From Mycolicibacterium wolinskyi (GTDB taxonomy: Bacteria; Actinomycetota; Actinomycetes; Mycobacteriales; Mycobacteriaceae), in the NCBI RefSeq assembly GCF_002101965.1, contig NZ_LQQA01000032.1, positions 154,319 through 218,318 of the forward strand: DNA of 64,000 bases, written 5' to 3'. Below the pieces are notes generated by a model. That model ran no database searches. It had not been told where the DNA came from and saw nothing but the letters and a program-made list of their open reading frames with translations. A program made the position numbers and the translations under genes. Within the stretch, counting starts at the first letter, position 1; the number at the start of each line of letters is the position of its first letter. Below are positions 15,699 through 24,351 of this stretch, in pieces.

Positions 15699-17972
15699 AT
15701 GTCTGTAGTTGAACTTGATGAAGGTGTGTTCGAAGCCACCGCTGTCATCGACAACGGGAGCTACGGCACCCGCACCATCCGTTTCGAGACCGGGCGACTC
15801 GCCCAGCAGGCCGCCGGCTCCGCCGTCGCCTACCTCGACGACGAAACCATGCTGCTGAGCGCGACGTCCGCCAGCAAGAACCCCAAGGACCACTTCGACT
15901 TCTTCCCGTTGACGGTCGATGTCGAGGAGCGCATGTACGCCGCGGGCCGCATCCCCGGCTCGTTCTTCCGGCGCGAGGGCCGCCCGTCCACCGACGCGAT
16001 CCTGACCTGCCGCCTCATCGACCGGCCGCTGCGTCCGTCGTTCGTCGACGGCCTGCGCAACGAGATCCAGGTCGTCGTCACCGTCCTGAGCCTGGATCCC
16101 AAGGATCTCTACGACGTGCTGGCCATCAACGCCGCGTCGGCGTCCACCCAGCTCGCCGGTCTGCCGTTCTCCGGTCCGGTCGGCGGCACCCGTGTCGCCC
16201 TGATCGACGGTCAGTGGGTCGGGTTCCCGACCGTCGAGCAGCTCGAGCGGGCCGTGTTCGACATGGTCGTGGCCGGCCGCGTGCTCGAAGACGGCGATGT
16301 CGCGATCATGATGGTCGAGGCCGAGGCCACCGAGAACGTCATCGAACTGGTGTCGGGTGGTGCCCAGGCACCGACCGAGGCCGTCGTGGCCGAGGGCCTC
16401 GAGGCCGCCAAGCCGTTCATCAAGGTGCTGTGCGCCGCGCAGCAGGAGCTCGCCGACGCGGCCGCGAAGGAGACCGGTGACTTCCCGGTGTTCCCGGACT
16501 ACGCCGACGATGTCTATTACGCGGTGTCCTCGGTGGCCACCGACGCGCTGTCGCAGGCGCTGACCATCGCGGGCAAGACCGAGCGCAACGACCGCACCGA
16601 CGAGATCAAGGTCGAGGTGCTCGAGCGCCTGGCCGAGCAGTACGCGGGCCGCGAGAAGGAAATCGGCGCGGCGTTCCGGTCGCTCACCAAAAAGCTTGTG
16701 CGCCAGCGCATCCTGACCGATCACTTCCGTATCGACGGGCGTGGCATCACCGACATCCGGGCGCTTTCGGCCGAGGTCGCGGTGATTCCGCGGGCACACG
16801 GCAGCGCGCTGTTCGAGCGCGGCGAGACCCAGATCCTCGGTGTCACGACGCTCGACATGATCAAGATGGCCCAGCAGATCGACTCGCTCGGGCCCGAGAA
16901 CACCAAGCGCTACATGCACCACTACAACTTCCCGCCGTACTCGACCGGTGAGACCGGCCGGGTCGGTTCGCCCAAGCGCCGCGAGATCGGCCACGGCGCC
17001 CTCGCCGAGCGTGCCCTGGTCCCGGTGTTGCCGAGCGTCGAGGAGTTCCCCTACGCGATCCGCCAGGTGTCGGAGGCGCTGGGCTCCAACGGTTCGACGT
17101 CGATGGGCTCGGTGTGTGCCTCGACGCTGGCCCTGCTGAACGCCGGTGTGCCGCTCAAGGCTCCGGTGGCCGGCATCGCCATGGGCCTCGTGTCCGACGA
17201 CATCGAAGTCGATGGCAAGACCGAGCGTCGCTTCGTGGCGCTGACCGACATCCTCGGCGCCGAGGACGCGTTCGGCGACATGGACTTCAAGGTCGCGGGC
17301 ACCAAGGACTTCGTCACCGCCCTGCAGCTGGACACCAAGCTCGACGGCATCCCGTCGCAGGTGCTGGCCGGCGCGCTGTCGCAGGCCAAGGACGCCCGGC
17401 TGACCATCCTCGACGTGATGGCCGAGGCCATCGACCGGCCGGACGAGATGAGCCCGTACGCGCCGCGGATCACCACGATCAAGGTGCCGGTCGACAAGAT
17501 CGGCGAGGTCATCGGGCCCAAGGGCAAGATGATCAACTCGATCACCGAGGAGACCGGCGCGCAGATCTCGATCGAGGACGACGGCACGGTGTTCGTCGGT
17601 GCCGCCGACGGGCTTTCGGCGCAGGCCGCGATCGACAAGATCAACGCGATCGCCAACCCGCAGCTGCCCAAGATCGGCGAGCGGTTCCTCGGGACCGTGG
17701 TCAAGACCACCGACTTCGGTGCGTTCGTGTCGCTGCTGCCGGGTCGCGACGGCCTCGTCCACATCTCGAAGTTGGGCCGCGGCAAGCGCATTGCCAAGGT
17801 CGAAGATGTGGTGAAGGTCGGCGACAAGCTCCGCGTCGAGATCGCCGACATCGACAACCGCGGCAAGATCTCGCTGGTGCTCGTCGATGAGGAGCAAGCG
17901 GAGCAGTCCGACAAAGCTGGGGATTCGGCGGACACTTCCGCGTCCACCGATGTTGCGCCCGCCGAAGCCTGA
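15699..17972 (+). CDS. gpsI: polyribonucleotide nucleotidyltransferase (PNPase/GpsI)
   Basis: A 757-residue 3'-5' phosphorolytic exoribonuclease of the RNA degradosome. Two RNase PH-like cores contain FFPLTVDVEERMYAAGRI with IPGSFFRREGRPS, and then RIDGRG..DIRALSAEV, MHHYNFPPYSTGETGR and GAEDAFGDMDFKVAGT. A KH domain starts near residue 595 (IGEVIGPKGKMI) and an S1 domain near 660 (TTDFGAFVSLLPGRDGLVH). Full family length. The ATG is at 15699. The 3' end overlaps pepR by 23 bp. Confidence 0.97.
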   Translation: MSVVELDEGVFEATAVIDNGSYGTRTIRFETGRLAQQAAGSAVAYLDDETMLLSATSASKNPKDHFDFFPLTVDVEERMYAAGRIPGSFFRREGRPSTDAILTCRLIDRPLRPSFVDGLRNEIQVVVTVLSLDPKDLYDVLAINAASASTQLAGLPFSGPVGGTRVALIDGQWVGFPTVEQLERAVFDMVVAGRVLEDGDVAIMMVEAEATENVIELVSGGAQAPTEAVVAEGLEAAKPFIKVLCAAQQELADAAAKETGDFPVFPDYADDVYYAVSSVATDALSQALTIAGKTERNDRTDEIKVEVLERLAEQYAGREKEIGAAFRSLTKKLVRQRILTDHFRIDGRGITDIRALSAEVAVIPRAHGSALFERGETQILGVTTLDMIKMAQQIDSLGPENTKRYMHHYNFPPYSTGETGRVGSPKRREIGHGALAERALVPVLPSVEEFPYAIRQVSEALGSNGSTSMGSVCASTLALLNAGVPLKAPVAGIAMGLVSDDIEVDGKTERRFVALTDILGAEDAFGDMDFKVAGTKDFVTALQLDTKLDGIPSQVLAGALSQAKDARLTILDVMAEAIDRPDEMSPYAPRITTIKVPVDKIGEVIGPKGKMINSITEETGAQISIEDDGTVFVGAADGLSAQAAIDKINAIANPQLPKIGERFLGTVVKTTDFGAFVSLLPGRDGLVHISKLGRGKRIAKVEDVVKVGDKLRVEIADIDNRGKISLVLVDEEQAEQSDKAGDSADTSASTDVAPAEA

Positions 17973-19269
17973 TACGCCGCTGGAGACCTCGCACGTCCGC
18001 CGGACCACGTTGCCCGGCGGACTGCGAGTGGTCACCGAGTACATCCCGTCGGTGCATTCGGCATCGGTCGGAGTATGGGTCGGGGTCGGTTCGCGCGACG
18101 AAGGCCGAAGTGTCGCGGGCGCAGCGCATTTCCTCGAACACCTGTTGTTCAAGGCCACTCCGACCCGTACCGCCGTCGAAATAGCCCAAGCCGTCGACGC
18201 TGTCGGCGGTGAGCTGAACGCCTTCACCGCCAGAGAGCACACGTGCTATTACGCGCACGTGCTCGACACCGATCTGGAACTGGCCGTCGATCTGGTCGCC
18301 GACGTCGTGCTGCGGGGCCGCTGCGCAGCCGACGACGTCGAGGTCGAGCGCGACGTCGTCCTCGAAGAGATCGCCATGCGCGACGACGATCCCGAGGACA
18401 CGCTGGGAGATGTGTTCCTGTCGGCCATGTTCGGCGATCACCCCGTCGGCCGGCCCGTCATCGGCAGCGTCGAGTCGATCTCGGCGATGACGCGCGCGCA
18501 GTTGCATTCGTTTCACATGCGGCGCTACACGCCCGATCGCATGGTGCTGGCGGTCGCGGGCAACATCGACCACGACGAAGTTGTCGCCTTGGCCCACGAG
18601 CACTTCGGCAAGCGACTCGTCTCGGGGCGCAACGCCATCGCACCGCGCAAGGGGTCGGGTCGCCTGTCCGGACGGCCGACGTTGGAGGTCATGGACCGCG
18701 ACGGGGAACAGATGCACGTCTCGCTCGGCGTGCGAACCCCCGGGCGGCACTGGAAGCATCGGTGGGCTCTATCGGTGCTCAACACCGCGCTCGGTGGTGG
18801 CCTGAGTTCGCGTCTGTTCCAACAGATTCGGGAGAGCAGGGGACTGGCGTACTCGGTGTACTCGACCGTCGACACCTTCTCCGACAGCGGCGCACTGTCG
18901 GTCTATGCGGGTTGTCAGCCCGAGCGGTTCGACGAGGTGGTCCGCTTGACCACCGACGTGCTCGAAAGCGTTGCGCGCGACGGCATCACCGAGAACGAAT
19001 GCCGGATCGCGAAGGGTTCGTTGCGCGGCGGGCTGGTGCTGGGGCTTGAGGACTCGGCTTCGCGGATGCACCGAATCGGCCGCAGCGAACTGAACTACGG
19101 CGAACACCGCAGCATCGAACGCACCCTGACCCAGATCGAATCGGTCACCCTCGACGAGGTCAACGCGGTGGCGCGGCAGTTGCTGACCAGGGATTACGGT
19201 GCGGCGGTGCTAGGCCCGCAAAAGTCGAAACACTCGCTACCGCAACGGCTTCGAGCCATCGCGGGCTGA
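17950..19269 (+). CDS. pepR: M16 family zinc peptidase PepR
   Basis: A 439-residue insulinase/mitochondrial-processing-peptidase-like protein. The inverted zinc motif is HFLEH at residues 60-64, and the distal glutamate lies in the EVERDVVLEEIAMRDDD region. The C-terminal M16 half shows GGGLSSRLFQQIRESRGLAYSV. ATG 17950 gives a family-length N-terminus; longer in-frame readings would run further into gpsI. The gpsI-pepR order is conserved in mycobacteria. Substrates are not known. Confidence 0.9.
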   Translation: MLRPPKPDTPLETSHVRRTTLPGGLRVVTEYIPSVHSASVGVWVGVGSRDEGRSVAGAAHFLEHLLFKATPTRTAVEIAQAVDAVGGELNAFTAREHTCYYAHVLDTDLELAVDLVADVVLRGRCAADDVEVERDVVLEEIAMRDDDPEDTLGDVFLSAMFGDHPVGRPVIGSVESISAMTRAQLHSFHMRRYTPDRMVLAVAGNIDHDEVVALAHEHFGKRLVSGRNAIAPRKGSGRLSGRPTLEVMDRDGEQMHVSLGVRTPGRHWKHRWALSVLNTALGGGLSSRLFQQIRESRGLAYSVYSTVDTFSDSGALSVYAGCQPERFDEVVRLTTDVLESVARDGITENECRIAKGSLRGGLVLGLEDSASRMHRIGRSELNYGEHRSIERTLTQIESVTLDEVNAVARQLLTRDYGAAVLGPQKSKHSLPQRLRAIAG

Positions 19270-19274
19270 CCGGC

Positions 19275-19280
19275 TACGCT
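19275..19280 (+). promoter_or_regulatory. -10 element (TACGCT), leaderless blaS transcript
   Basis: TACGCT ends 7 nt before GTG 19288, with no ribosome-binding site between. A separate short or leaderless blaS transcript is predicted despite the 18-bp distance to pepR. Confidence 0.45.
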
Positions 19281-19287
19281 GGGTCGG

Positions 19288-20163
19288 GTGACTGGACTCT
19301 CGCGACGCAACGTCTTGATCGGATCCCTCGCGGCAGTGGCGGCTGTCGGGGTGAGCAGCAGAACCGCGTATGCGGCCCCCGTGGACGACCAGATCGGGGA
19401 GCTCGAACGCCGGCACAACGCGGTGATCGGCATCCATGCCGTCAACCTCGATTCGAACCGGATCGTGAGCCACCGCGCCGACGACATGTTCGCGATGTGC
19501 TCGACGTTCAAGGCATATGCCGCAGGCCGGGTCCTGCAGATGGTCGGGCGCGACCAGCTGTCGCTGGACAACCGGGTGTTCGTGGACCCAGACGCGATCG
19601 TGATGAACTCGCCGATCACGGAACCGCGCGCAGGTTCGGAGATGACGCTCGGCGAACTGTGTGCGGCCGCGCTGCAACGCAGCGACAACACGGCGGGCAA
19701 CCTGCTGTTGAAAACCATCGACGGGCCCGCGGGTATCACCGCATTCGCGCGCAGCATCGGTGACGAGCGCACACGGCTGGACCGGTGGGAGGTCGAGCTC
19801 AACTCGGCGATACCCGGCGACCCGCGCGACACCAGCACGCCCGCGGCGCTGGCCATCGGCTACCGCGCGCTGTTGGTCGGCGATGCGCTCAGCCCGCCCC
19901 AGCGCCGGCAGCTCGAGGATTGGATGCGGGCCAATCAGACGTCGAGCATGCGGGCGGGACTTCCGGCTGGGTGGACGACCGCCGACAAGACCGGCAGTGG
20001 AGACTATGGCAGCACCAACGACGTCGGCGTCGCGTACGGCCCGGCCGGTCAGCGCCTGTTGCTGGCGATGATGACGCGGTCACAGACCGACGACCCGAAA
20101 GCCGCCAATCTGCGACCGCTCATCGGTGAGCTGACGGCATCGGTGCTGCCGTCGTTGCTCTGA
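19288..20163 (+). CDS. blaS: class A beta-lactamase (BlaS-type)
   Basis: A 291-residue serine beta-lactamase. A twin-arginine signal (SRRNVL, residues 5-10) and an AYA-A cleavage site suggest Tat export, as shown for mycobacterial BlaS and BlaC. The catalytic motifs are complete: S72-T-F-K75, S132-D-N134, E168 in WEVELN (Ambler Glu166 with ExxLN) and K234-T-G236. It hydrolyses penicillins and cephalosporins. The gene ends 15 bp from the convergent hsp20 gene. It accounts for intrinsic beta-lactam tolerance typical of the group. Confidence 0.95.
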   Translation: MTGLSRRNVLIGSLAAVAAVGVSSRTAYAAPVDDQIGELERRHNAVIGIHAVNLDSNRIVSHRADDMFAMCSTFKAYAAGRVLQMVGRDQLSLDNRVFVDPDAIVMNSPITEPRAGSEMTLGELCAAALQRSDNTAGNLLLKTIDGPAGITAFARSIGDERTRLDRWEVELNSAIPGDPRDTSTPAALAIGYRALLVGDALSPPQRRQLEDWMRANQTSSMRAGLPAGWTTADKTGSGDYGSTNDVGVAYGPAGQRLLLAMMTRSQTDDPKAANLRPLIGELTASVLPSLL

Positions 20164-20178
20164 TCGTTCGGTGCCGGA

Positions 20179-20670
20179 TTACTCCGGAGCTTCGGCTTCG
20201 GCCGTGTGGTTCTCGACCGTCGCATTCTCCACGCTGTGGTTCTCGGCGTTCTGAATCGCGATGTGCCGCATGCCCGACGGATTCTGCGACAGCGGGACGC
20301 GGACGGTCAGGATTCCGCGCTCGTAGCTGGCGGTGATCTCTTCCTCGTCGGCCTCGGCCGGCAGCGTCACCGTGCGCAGGAACGATCCGTACGAGAACTC
20401 CGAGCGGGAGTTCACCTCGGCCCGCTCGGCACGCTCGGCCTTCACCGTGAGCTGGCCGTCGGCGACCGTGATGTGGACGTCGGTGGCCGGGTCGATGCCG
20501 GGGATCTCGGCGCGCAACTCGTAGTGGTCATCGGTGACCTCGTCCTCGATGCGCATGAGGTTGCGCTCGAAGATGGGCCGCAGGCTTGAGAACGGGGTGA
20601 TGCCGGCGAAGAACTCGGACAGCTCGGGCAGGAACGGGCGGGGCTGGTGCGCAACGGGCAGGTTAACCAC
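20179..20670 (-). CDS. Hsp20/alpha-crystallin chaperone (HspX-like)
   Basis: A 163-residue small heat-shock protein. The N-terminus (PFLPELSEFFAGITPFSS..RPIFERN) resembles HspX/Acr of M. tuberculosis. The alpha-crystallin domain runs from about residue 40 to 135, with YELRAEIPGIDPATDV, GQLTVKAERAE, SFLRTVTLPAEADEEEI and YERGILTVRVP. The C-terminal tail is longer than in HspX, with repeated ENH/VEN units. It holds unfolding proteins in soluble form. No DosR box is visible upstream, so hypoxic control like hspX is not supported here. Confidence 0.9.
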   Translation of the reverse strand: MVNLPVAHQPRPFLPELSEFFAGITPFSSLRPIFERNLMRIEDEVTDDHYELRAEIPGIDPATDVHITVADGQLTVKAERAERAEVNSRSEFSYGSFLRTVTLPAEADEEEITASYERGILTVRVPLSQNPSGMRHIAIQNAENHSVENATVENHTAEAEAPE

Positions 20671-20723
20671 GGGTGACTCCTAGGACTCAGGTTATCGGCC
20701 GAAAAGGCCTTGCGACGCTTGCT

Positions 20724-20751
20724 CTTTCGATCCAAGCATCGCTTTCGATCC
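20724..20751. repeat. tandem CTTTCGATCC repeat upstream of hsp20 gene
   Basis: CTTTCGATCC occurs at 20724-20733 and again at 20742-20751, an 18-bp period, about 55-80 bp upstream of the minus-strand hsp20 start. Spacing near two helical turns suits a regulator binding one face of the DNA. The factor is unknown. Confidence 0.45.
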
Positions 20752-20793
20752 GTCGGTCGAATGCGCGGTGAACAGCTCGAGTACGCGTGGCTG

Positions 20794-21345
20794 CTAGGCC
20801 AGCCGCCGGGAGTCGTCGCGGCGCAGCACGAAGAAGTAGGGCTTGCGAGATCCCCGCAGGTCCATGGCCCCGATCACGGCGTCGTCGGACAACTTGCGAA
20901 AAACGTCGTTGATCGGAAGCTGGTCGTAGATCATGGTCGCGGTGTCGACGCCGCGGTATCGCGTGGTGCGCAGCCGCGCTTTCGCCGACCGCGTCTGCAG
21001 GACGGGCCGCAGCGCGGCGATCGGCGCCACCATGGACCGGTTCCTCAACAACGGCAGCTTGGTCGACAGCCCGAGGCCGCCGAACGCCAGGGCCGGGTTG
21101 AGCGCCCACAGTCCAGTGCTGTCGCGGGCCGGAAACAGCAGCGGGTGGACGGTCTCGGCATCGATGAACTGCTTGCCCCACCAGCCACTCGCGGCCAGCA
21201 GGCCGTCCATCGGGTGGCCGGTGGGCAGTTCGGCGCCGTGCCACGTCCCGATCATGAACTCAGGTTCGACGGCCTCCGCGGCGTCGAACGCCTCGAGTGC
21301 ATCAGCGGTGATGGTCGGAACGGTGGAAAACAACTCCTGCAGCAT
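20794..21345 (-). CDS. DUF4334 (GXWXG) family protein
   Basis: A 183-residue protein. The IGTWHGAELPTGHPMDGLL segment carries the GxWxG motif, followed by WWGKQFIDAETVHPLLF. The C-terminal DUF4334 part includes RYRGVDTATMIYDQLPI and ends in DDAVIGAMDLRG with a YFFVLRR strand, a lipocalin-like layout. The function is unknown. ATG 21345 (MLQELF) is preferred; an earlier TTG at 21372 lies inside a 14-bp palindrome that looks regulatory. It lies downstream of ald on the same strand, behind a hairpin. Confidence 0.75.
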   Translation of the reverse strand: MLQELFSTVPTITADALEAFDAAEAVEPEFMIGTWHGAELPTGHPMDGLLAASGWWGKQFIDAETVHPLLFPARDSTGLWALNPALAFGGLGLSTKLPLLRNRSMVAPIAALRPVLQTRSAKARLRTTRYRGVDTATMIYDQLPINDVFRKLSDDAVIGAMDLRGSRKPYFFVLRRDDSRRLA

Positions 21346-21358
21346 GCCGACACCATAG

Positions 21359-21372
21359 TTGACACGTGTCAA
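21359..21372. promoter_or_regulatory. perfect palindrome TTGACACGTGTCAA
   Basis: This 14-bp perfect palindrome begins 14 bp upstream of the predicted ATG of the DUF4334 gene and follows the ald terminator hairpin. It contains a TTGACA. It is probably an operator; the regulator is unknown. Confidence 0.5.
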
Positions 21373-21396
21373 GAACGGCTAGTCGTCCGAAAGGTA

Positions 21397-21430
21397 ATCG
21401 CCCGGCCGGAGCGTGCTCCAGCCGGGCGAT
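21397..21430 (-). terminator. ald transcription terminator hairpin
   Basis: ATCGCCCGGC and GCCGGGCGAT form a 10-bp perfect outer stem, with GGAGC/GCTCC extending it across a single mismatch. It begins 14 nt after the ald stop codon. A modest T-rich run (TTACCTTT) follows on the minus strand. It probably separates ald from the DUF4334 gene. Confidence 0.75.
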
Positions 21431-21443
21431 CGGAGGGGGTCCG

Positions 21444-22559
21444 TTAAGCCAGGAACGGCGCGGGGTCGGTGAACGGGAGATCGAGATCCTTGGCGACCTG
21501 CTCGGACAACAGACCACCTTCGTGCGTCGACAGGCCCTTGGCCAGCGCCGGGTCCGCGGCGCATGCGGCCTGCCAGCCCTTGTCGGCCAGCTTGAGCACG
21601 TACGGCATGGTGGCGTTGGTCAGCGCGAAGGTCGAGGTGCGCGGCACGGCGCCGGGCATGTTCGCGACGCAGTAGAACACCGTGTCGTGGACCTTGAACG
21701 TGGGATCGTCGTGCGTCGTGGGCCGCGAATCCTCGAAGCACCCGCCCTGGTCGATCGCGATATCCACCAGCACCGCACCCGACTTCATGTGGGCGACAGT
21801 CGAATTGGTGACGAGCTTGGGTGCCTTGGCGCCGGGGATCAAAACCGCGCCGATCACCAGGTCGGCCTTCTTGACGGCCTCTTCGAGCTCGAGGGACGAC
21901 GAGTAGCGGGTCTCGATGCTTCCGCTGTTCTCGTTGTCGATCTTGCGCAGCGTGTTGATGTTCAGGTCGAAGACCGTGACGTGGGCGCCCATGCCCTTGG
22001 CGATGCGCGCGGCGTTGTAGCCGGCCACGCCACCGCCGATGACGACGACCTCGGCCGGTGCGACGCCGGGGACGCCGCCCATCAGCACGCCGCGGCCGCC
22101 CTGTGTGCGCATCAGGTGGTAGGAGCCAACCTGCGCCGAGAGGCGGCCGGCGACCTCGCTCATCGGCGCGAGCAGCGGCAGCGCTCCGTCGGCGGTCTGC
22201 ACGGTCTCGTAGGCGATCGAGGTGGTGCCCGACGCCAACAGGGCATCGGTGCAGGGCTTCGACGCCGCGAGATGAAGGTAGGTGAACAGGGTCTGGCCCT
22301 TGCGCATGCGCGAGTATTCGGCCTCGATCGGCTCTTTGACCTTGAGCAGCAGCTCGGCGTCGGCCCACACCTGGTCGGCGGAGGTGACGATCTCGGCGCC
22401 CGCGGCCTTGAAGTCGTTGTCGGCGATGGCTGAGCCCTCGCCGGCGCCGGCCTGGATGATCACGTCGTGGCCACGACGGGTCAGCTCGGCCACCCCGGCG
22501 GGCGTGATGGCAACGCGGTACTCGTTGTTCTTGATCTCAGTCGGGATGCCGACGAGCAT
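21444..22559 (-). CDS. ald: alanine dehydrogenase
   Basis: A 371-residue NAD-dependent enzyme that interconverts L-alanine and pyruvate plus ammonia, and can reduce glyoxylate to glycine. The substrate residues are in place: R15 (EYRVAITP), K75 (LLKVKEP) and H96 (YLHLA). The NAD fold has VVVIGGGVAGYNAARIA near residue 172, and DQGGCFEDSRPTTHDDPT is in the family position. It is divergent from aldR across a 94-bp control region, the arrangement in M. smegmatis and M. tuberculosis. Confidence 0.96.
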   Translation of the reverse strand: MLVGIPTEIKNNEYRVAITPAGVAELTRRGHDVIIQAGAGEGSAIADNDFKAAGAEIVTSADQVWADAELLLKVKEPIEAEYSRMRKGQTLFTYLHLAASKPCTDALLASGTTSIAYETVQTADGALPLLAPMSEVAGRLSAQVGSYHLMRTQGGRGVLMGGVPGVAPAEVVVIGGGVAGYNAARIAKGMGAHVTVFDLNINTLRKIDNENSGSIETRYSSSLELEEAVKKADLVIGAVLIPGAKAPKLVTNSTVAHMKSGAVLVDIAIDQGGCFEDSRPTTHDDPTFKVHDTVFYCVANMPGAVPRTSTFALTNATMPYVLKLADKGWQAACAADPALAKGLSTHEGGLLSEQVAKDLDLPFTDPAPFLA

Positions 22560-22653
22560 GATCGCTCCTTCAGATTCGGTGTGCTAGGAACAAGTGTGAA
22601 GAACCTTCGAAGTACGAGCAATATCTCTGATAAAGATTCGTTACGATCGCTCC
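22560..22653. promoter_or_regulatory. ald-aldR divergent control region
   Basis: This 94-bp region is more AT-rich than its surroundings. It carries the aldR -10 (TACGAT, 22642-22647, ending 6 nt before GTG 22654) and presumably the ald promoter. AldR-type regulators bind several degenerate sites here in M. smegmatis and activate ald when alanine is present. I can see AT-rich GATAAAGATTCG-like stretches but cannot define the operators. Confidence 0.6.
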
Positions 22654-23169
22654 GTGAGCGAAGAATCGACGAGCAACGCGGCGAGTCAGAGCCGTCTACC
22701 GAAGGATGTTCGGCACGCGGAACTCGATGACATCGACCGGCGCATTCTGCTGGCACTGCACGCCGATGCACGGATGTCCAACAGCGCGCTGGCTGATTCC
22801 GTCGGCATCGCGGCCTCCACGTGTCACGGTCGGGTGCGGCGGTTGCAGGAGATCGGCGTGATCCGTGGGTTCTACACCGACATCGACCCGGCCGCGGTCG
22901 GCCTCAGCCTGCAGGCCATGATCTCGGTGAGCCTGCAGTCGAACGCCCGCGGCAAGATCCGCAGCTTCATCGCGCATATCCGCAAACGCCCGCAGGTCAT
23001 GGATGTCTACTTTCTGGCCGGCGGCGACGACTTCATCCTGCATGTCGCCGCGCGGGACACCGACGATCTGCGGGCTTTCGTGGTGGAAAATCTCAACGCC
23101 GACGCCGACGTCGCGGGCACGCAGACCTCGCTGATCTTCGAGCATCTGCGAGGCGCTTCACCGCTCTGA
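22654..23169 (+). CDS. aldR: Lrp/AsnC family regulator AldR
   Basis: A 171-residue Lrp/AsnC regulator. The helix-turn-helix is at about residues 20-75 (LDDIDRRILLALHADARMSN, then TCHGRVRRLQEIGVIRGF). The RAM ligand domain follows with YFLAGGDDFILHVAARDTDDL. Transcribed away from ald, it is expected to sense alanine and activate ald. GTG 22654 is favoured by the TACGAT -10 hexamer immediately upstream, predicting a leaderless mRNA. Confidence 0.93.
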   Translation: MSEESTSNAASQSRLPKDVRHAELDDIDRRILLALHADARMSNSALADSVGIAASTCHGRVRRLQEIGVIRGFYTDIDPAAVGLSLQAMISVSLQSNARGKIRSFIAHIRKRPQVMDVYFLAGGDDFILHVAARDTDDLRAFVVENLNADADVAGTQTSLIFEHLRGASPL

Positions 23170-23179
23170 CCGGTTGCGG

Positions 23180-23941
23180 CTACTGGGCGCGCAGCACCAG
23201 CCCGTAGCCATCCGCACCGGTCAGGGTCAGCTCGTCGCTGTCGATTGCGGTCTGTACCTTGCCGTTGAGCACCCGCATGACGGCCTGTTCCACCTCGTCG
23301 AGGCCGTTCGGGCAAGCCATCCTGGTGGTGGCCAATGGGCCGAACTCGATGATGGCCGGCGTCCCCGAAACCACTGCGTGACCGGTGATCTGGTTGCAGC
23401 CGGTCGATCCGGTGACGGCACCGTCGGCCGCTATCTTGACCGTGGGCTTCGCCTCCTCCAGCGCCTGTGACGTCGAAACCGACTGTCCTGAAACCAGACT
23501 GGTGACTTGCCAGGTGGTGTCGGTGATTGACCGATCCGGATGCACCACCTTCTTGTCCCGCAACGTGACGGTCGCGGTATCGGTCTTGAGGGTCAGCGTG
23601 TCACCCGACAGTGACCAGGACGGCTGAGCCTCGAAGAACTGCGACATCCACGCGTCGGCATCGCCGAGCGGCGGCGGACACGCCATCATCGTGCTGGCCA
23701 ACTCCGTGACGACTTTGCCGTTGGACAGGTCGACCGGACCCGACCCGTGGTTGCAGCCCGCGAACGTGCTGATCTGCCCGCTGTCGAAAACCACGGTCAG
23801 CGGCCCACCGCCCGGAATCTGATTGCCCTCCACCTCAACCGAGACGAACGTGCGGCCGTTCGGGTTCTGATCATCGGCGTTACCGGTATCCGAACAACCG
23901 GCGAGAGCCAGGGCAGCGAGCGCAATCGCGAGCAGACGCAT
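23180..23941 (-). CDS. META-domain (HslJ-like) lipoprotein
   Basis: A 253-residue predicted lipoprotein with lipobox ALALAGC (Cys16). It has two META-like repeats. The first has FVSVEVEGNQIPGGGPLTV, FAGCNHGSGPV and STMMACPPP. The second has WQVTSLVSGQSV, GSTGCNQITGHAV and TTRMACPNG. The TGCN...MACP cysteine pair is the HslJ signature. HslJ-like proteins are linked to envelope stress and novobiocin resistance in E. coli, but the function here is unknown. ATG 23941 is chosen for the signal peptide. It nearly abuts aldR (10-bp gap, convergent). Confidence 0.78.
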   Translation of the reverse strand: MRLLAIALAALALAGCSDTGNADDQNPNGRTFVSVEVEGNQIPGGGPLTVVFDSGQISTFAGCNHGSGPVDLSNGKVVTELASTMMACPPPLGDADAWMSQFFEAQPSWSLSGDTLTLKTDTATVTLRDKKVVHPDRSITDTTWQVTSLVSGQSVSTSQALEEAKPTVKIAADGAVTGSTGCNQITGHAVVSGTPAIIEFGPLATTRMACPNGLDEVEQAVMRVLNGKVQTAIDSDELTLTGADGYGLVLRAQ

Positions 23942-24054
23942 GACACCACGGTAGAGCGCGCGTAACGCCGAGTGGCCGAACTCGCACTGCCGTAATACAA
24001 GCGTGGCCGGATCTGGCCACTGAACAACGGTCACTCCTAGGATCCGCACCACCG

Positions 24055-24351
24055 TCACAGCGCGAACGGTGTACGTCGACGTGTCCTGCTGAGCTGCGCC
24101 CGATCGCCACGAGGGCGTCGTGGTTGCAGCGCCTCCGGCGAGGATTTCGCCCCGATCGCGGCCGGGGTCGTGGACTCCGAGAGCGCACTGATCGCGGCAT
24201 GCTCGACCACCGGCACCAGATTGCGGACCTCTTGGACTCCCGCACACACCTCCAGCAGGTCGGCTTCGGGCAGCGACCCCCAGGGCAGGCCGCGCACCCC
24301 GGCGAGAGCCGCGCGTAACGCCGCGAGCCGGTCCGCCACCAAGGAATCCAT
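24055..24351 (-). pseudogene. remnant of DUF222/13E12-family HNH endonuclease-like gene
   Basis: The minus strand starting at ATG 24351 encodes MDSLVADRLAALRAALAGV, then LPEADLLEVCAGVQEVRNL, SALSES and IGAKSSPEAL. This is the opening of a DUF222 (13E12 repeat) protein, which normally runs to 350-550 residues with a C-terminal HNH nuclease. Similarity stops after about 70 residues and the reading soon ends. No HNH part is present before the META gene. I read it as a truncated, decayed copy. Confidence 0.6.

Noticed and set aside
15528..18242. Very long minus-strand open frame opposite gpsI and pepR
   Set aside because: It mirrors strongly supported genes in a high-GC codon pattern, is low-complexity in Arg/Gly/His/Asp, and matches no family. 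It is a composition artefact.
20671..20793. DosR box upstream of the HspX-like gene
   Set aside because: No sequence close to TTSGGGACTWWAGTCCCSAA was found in the 123-bp upstream region.
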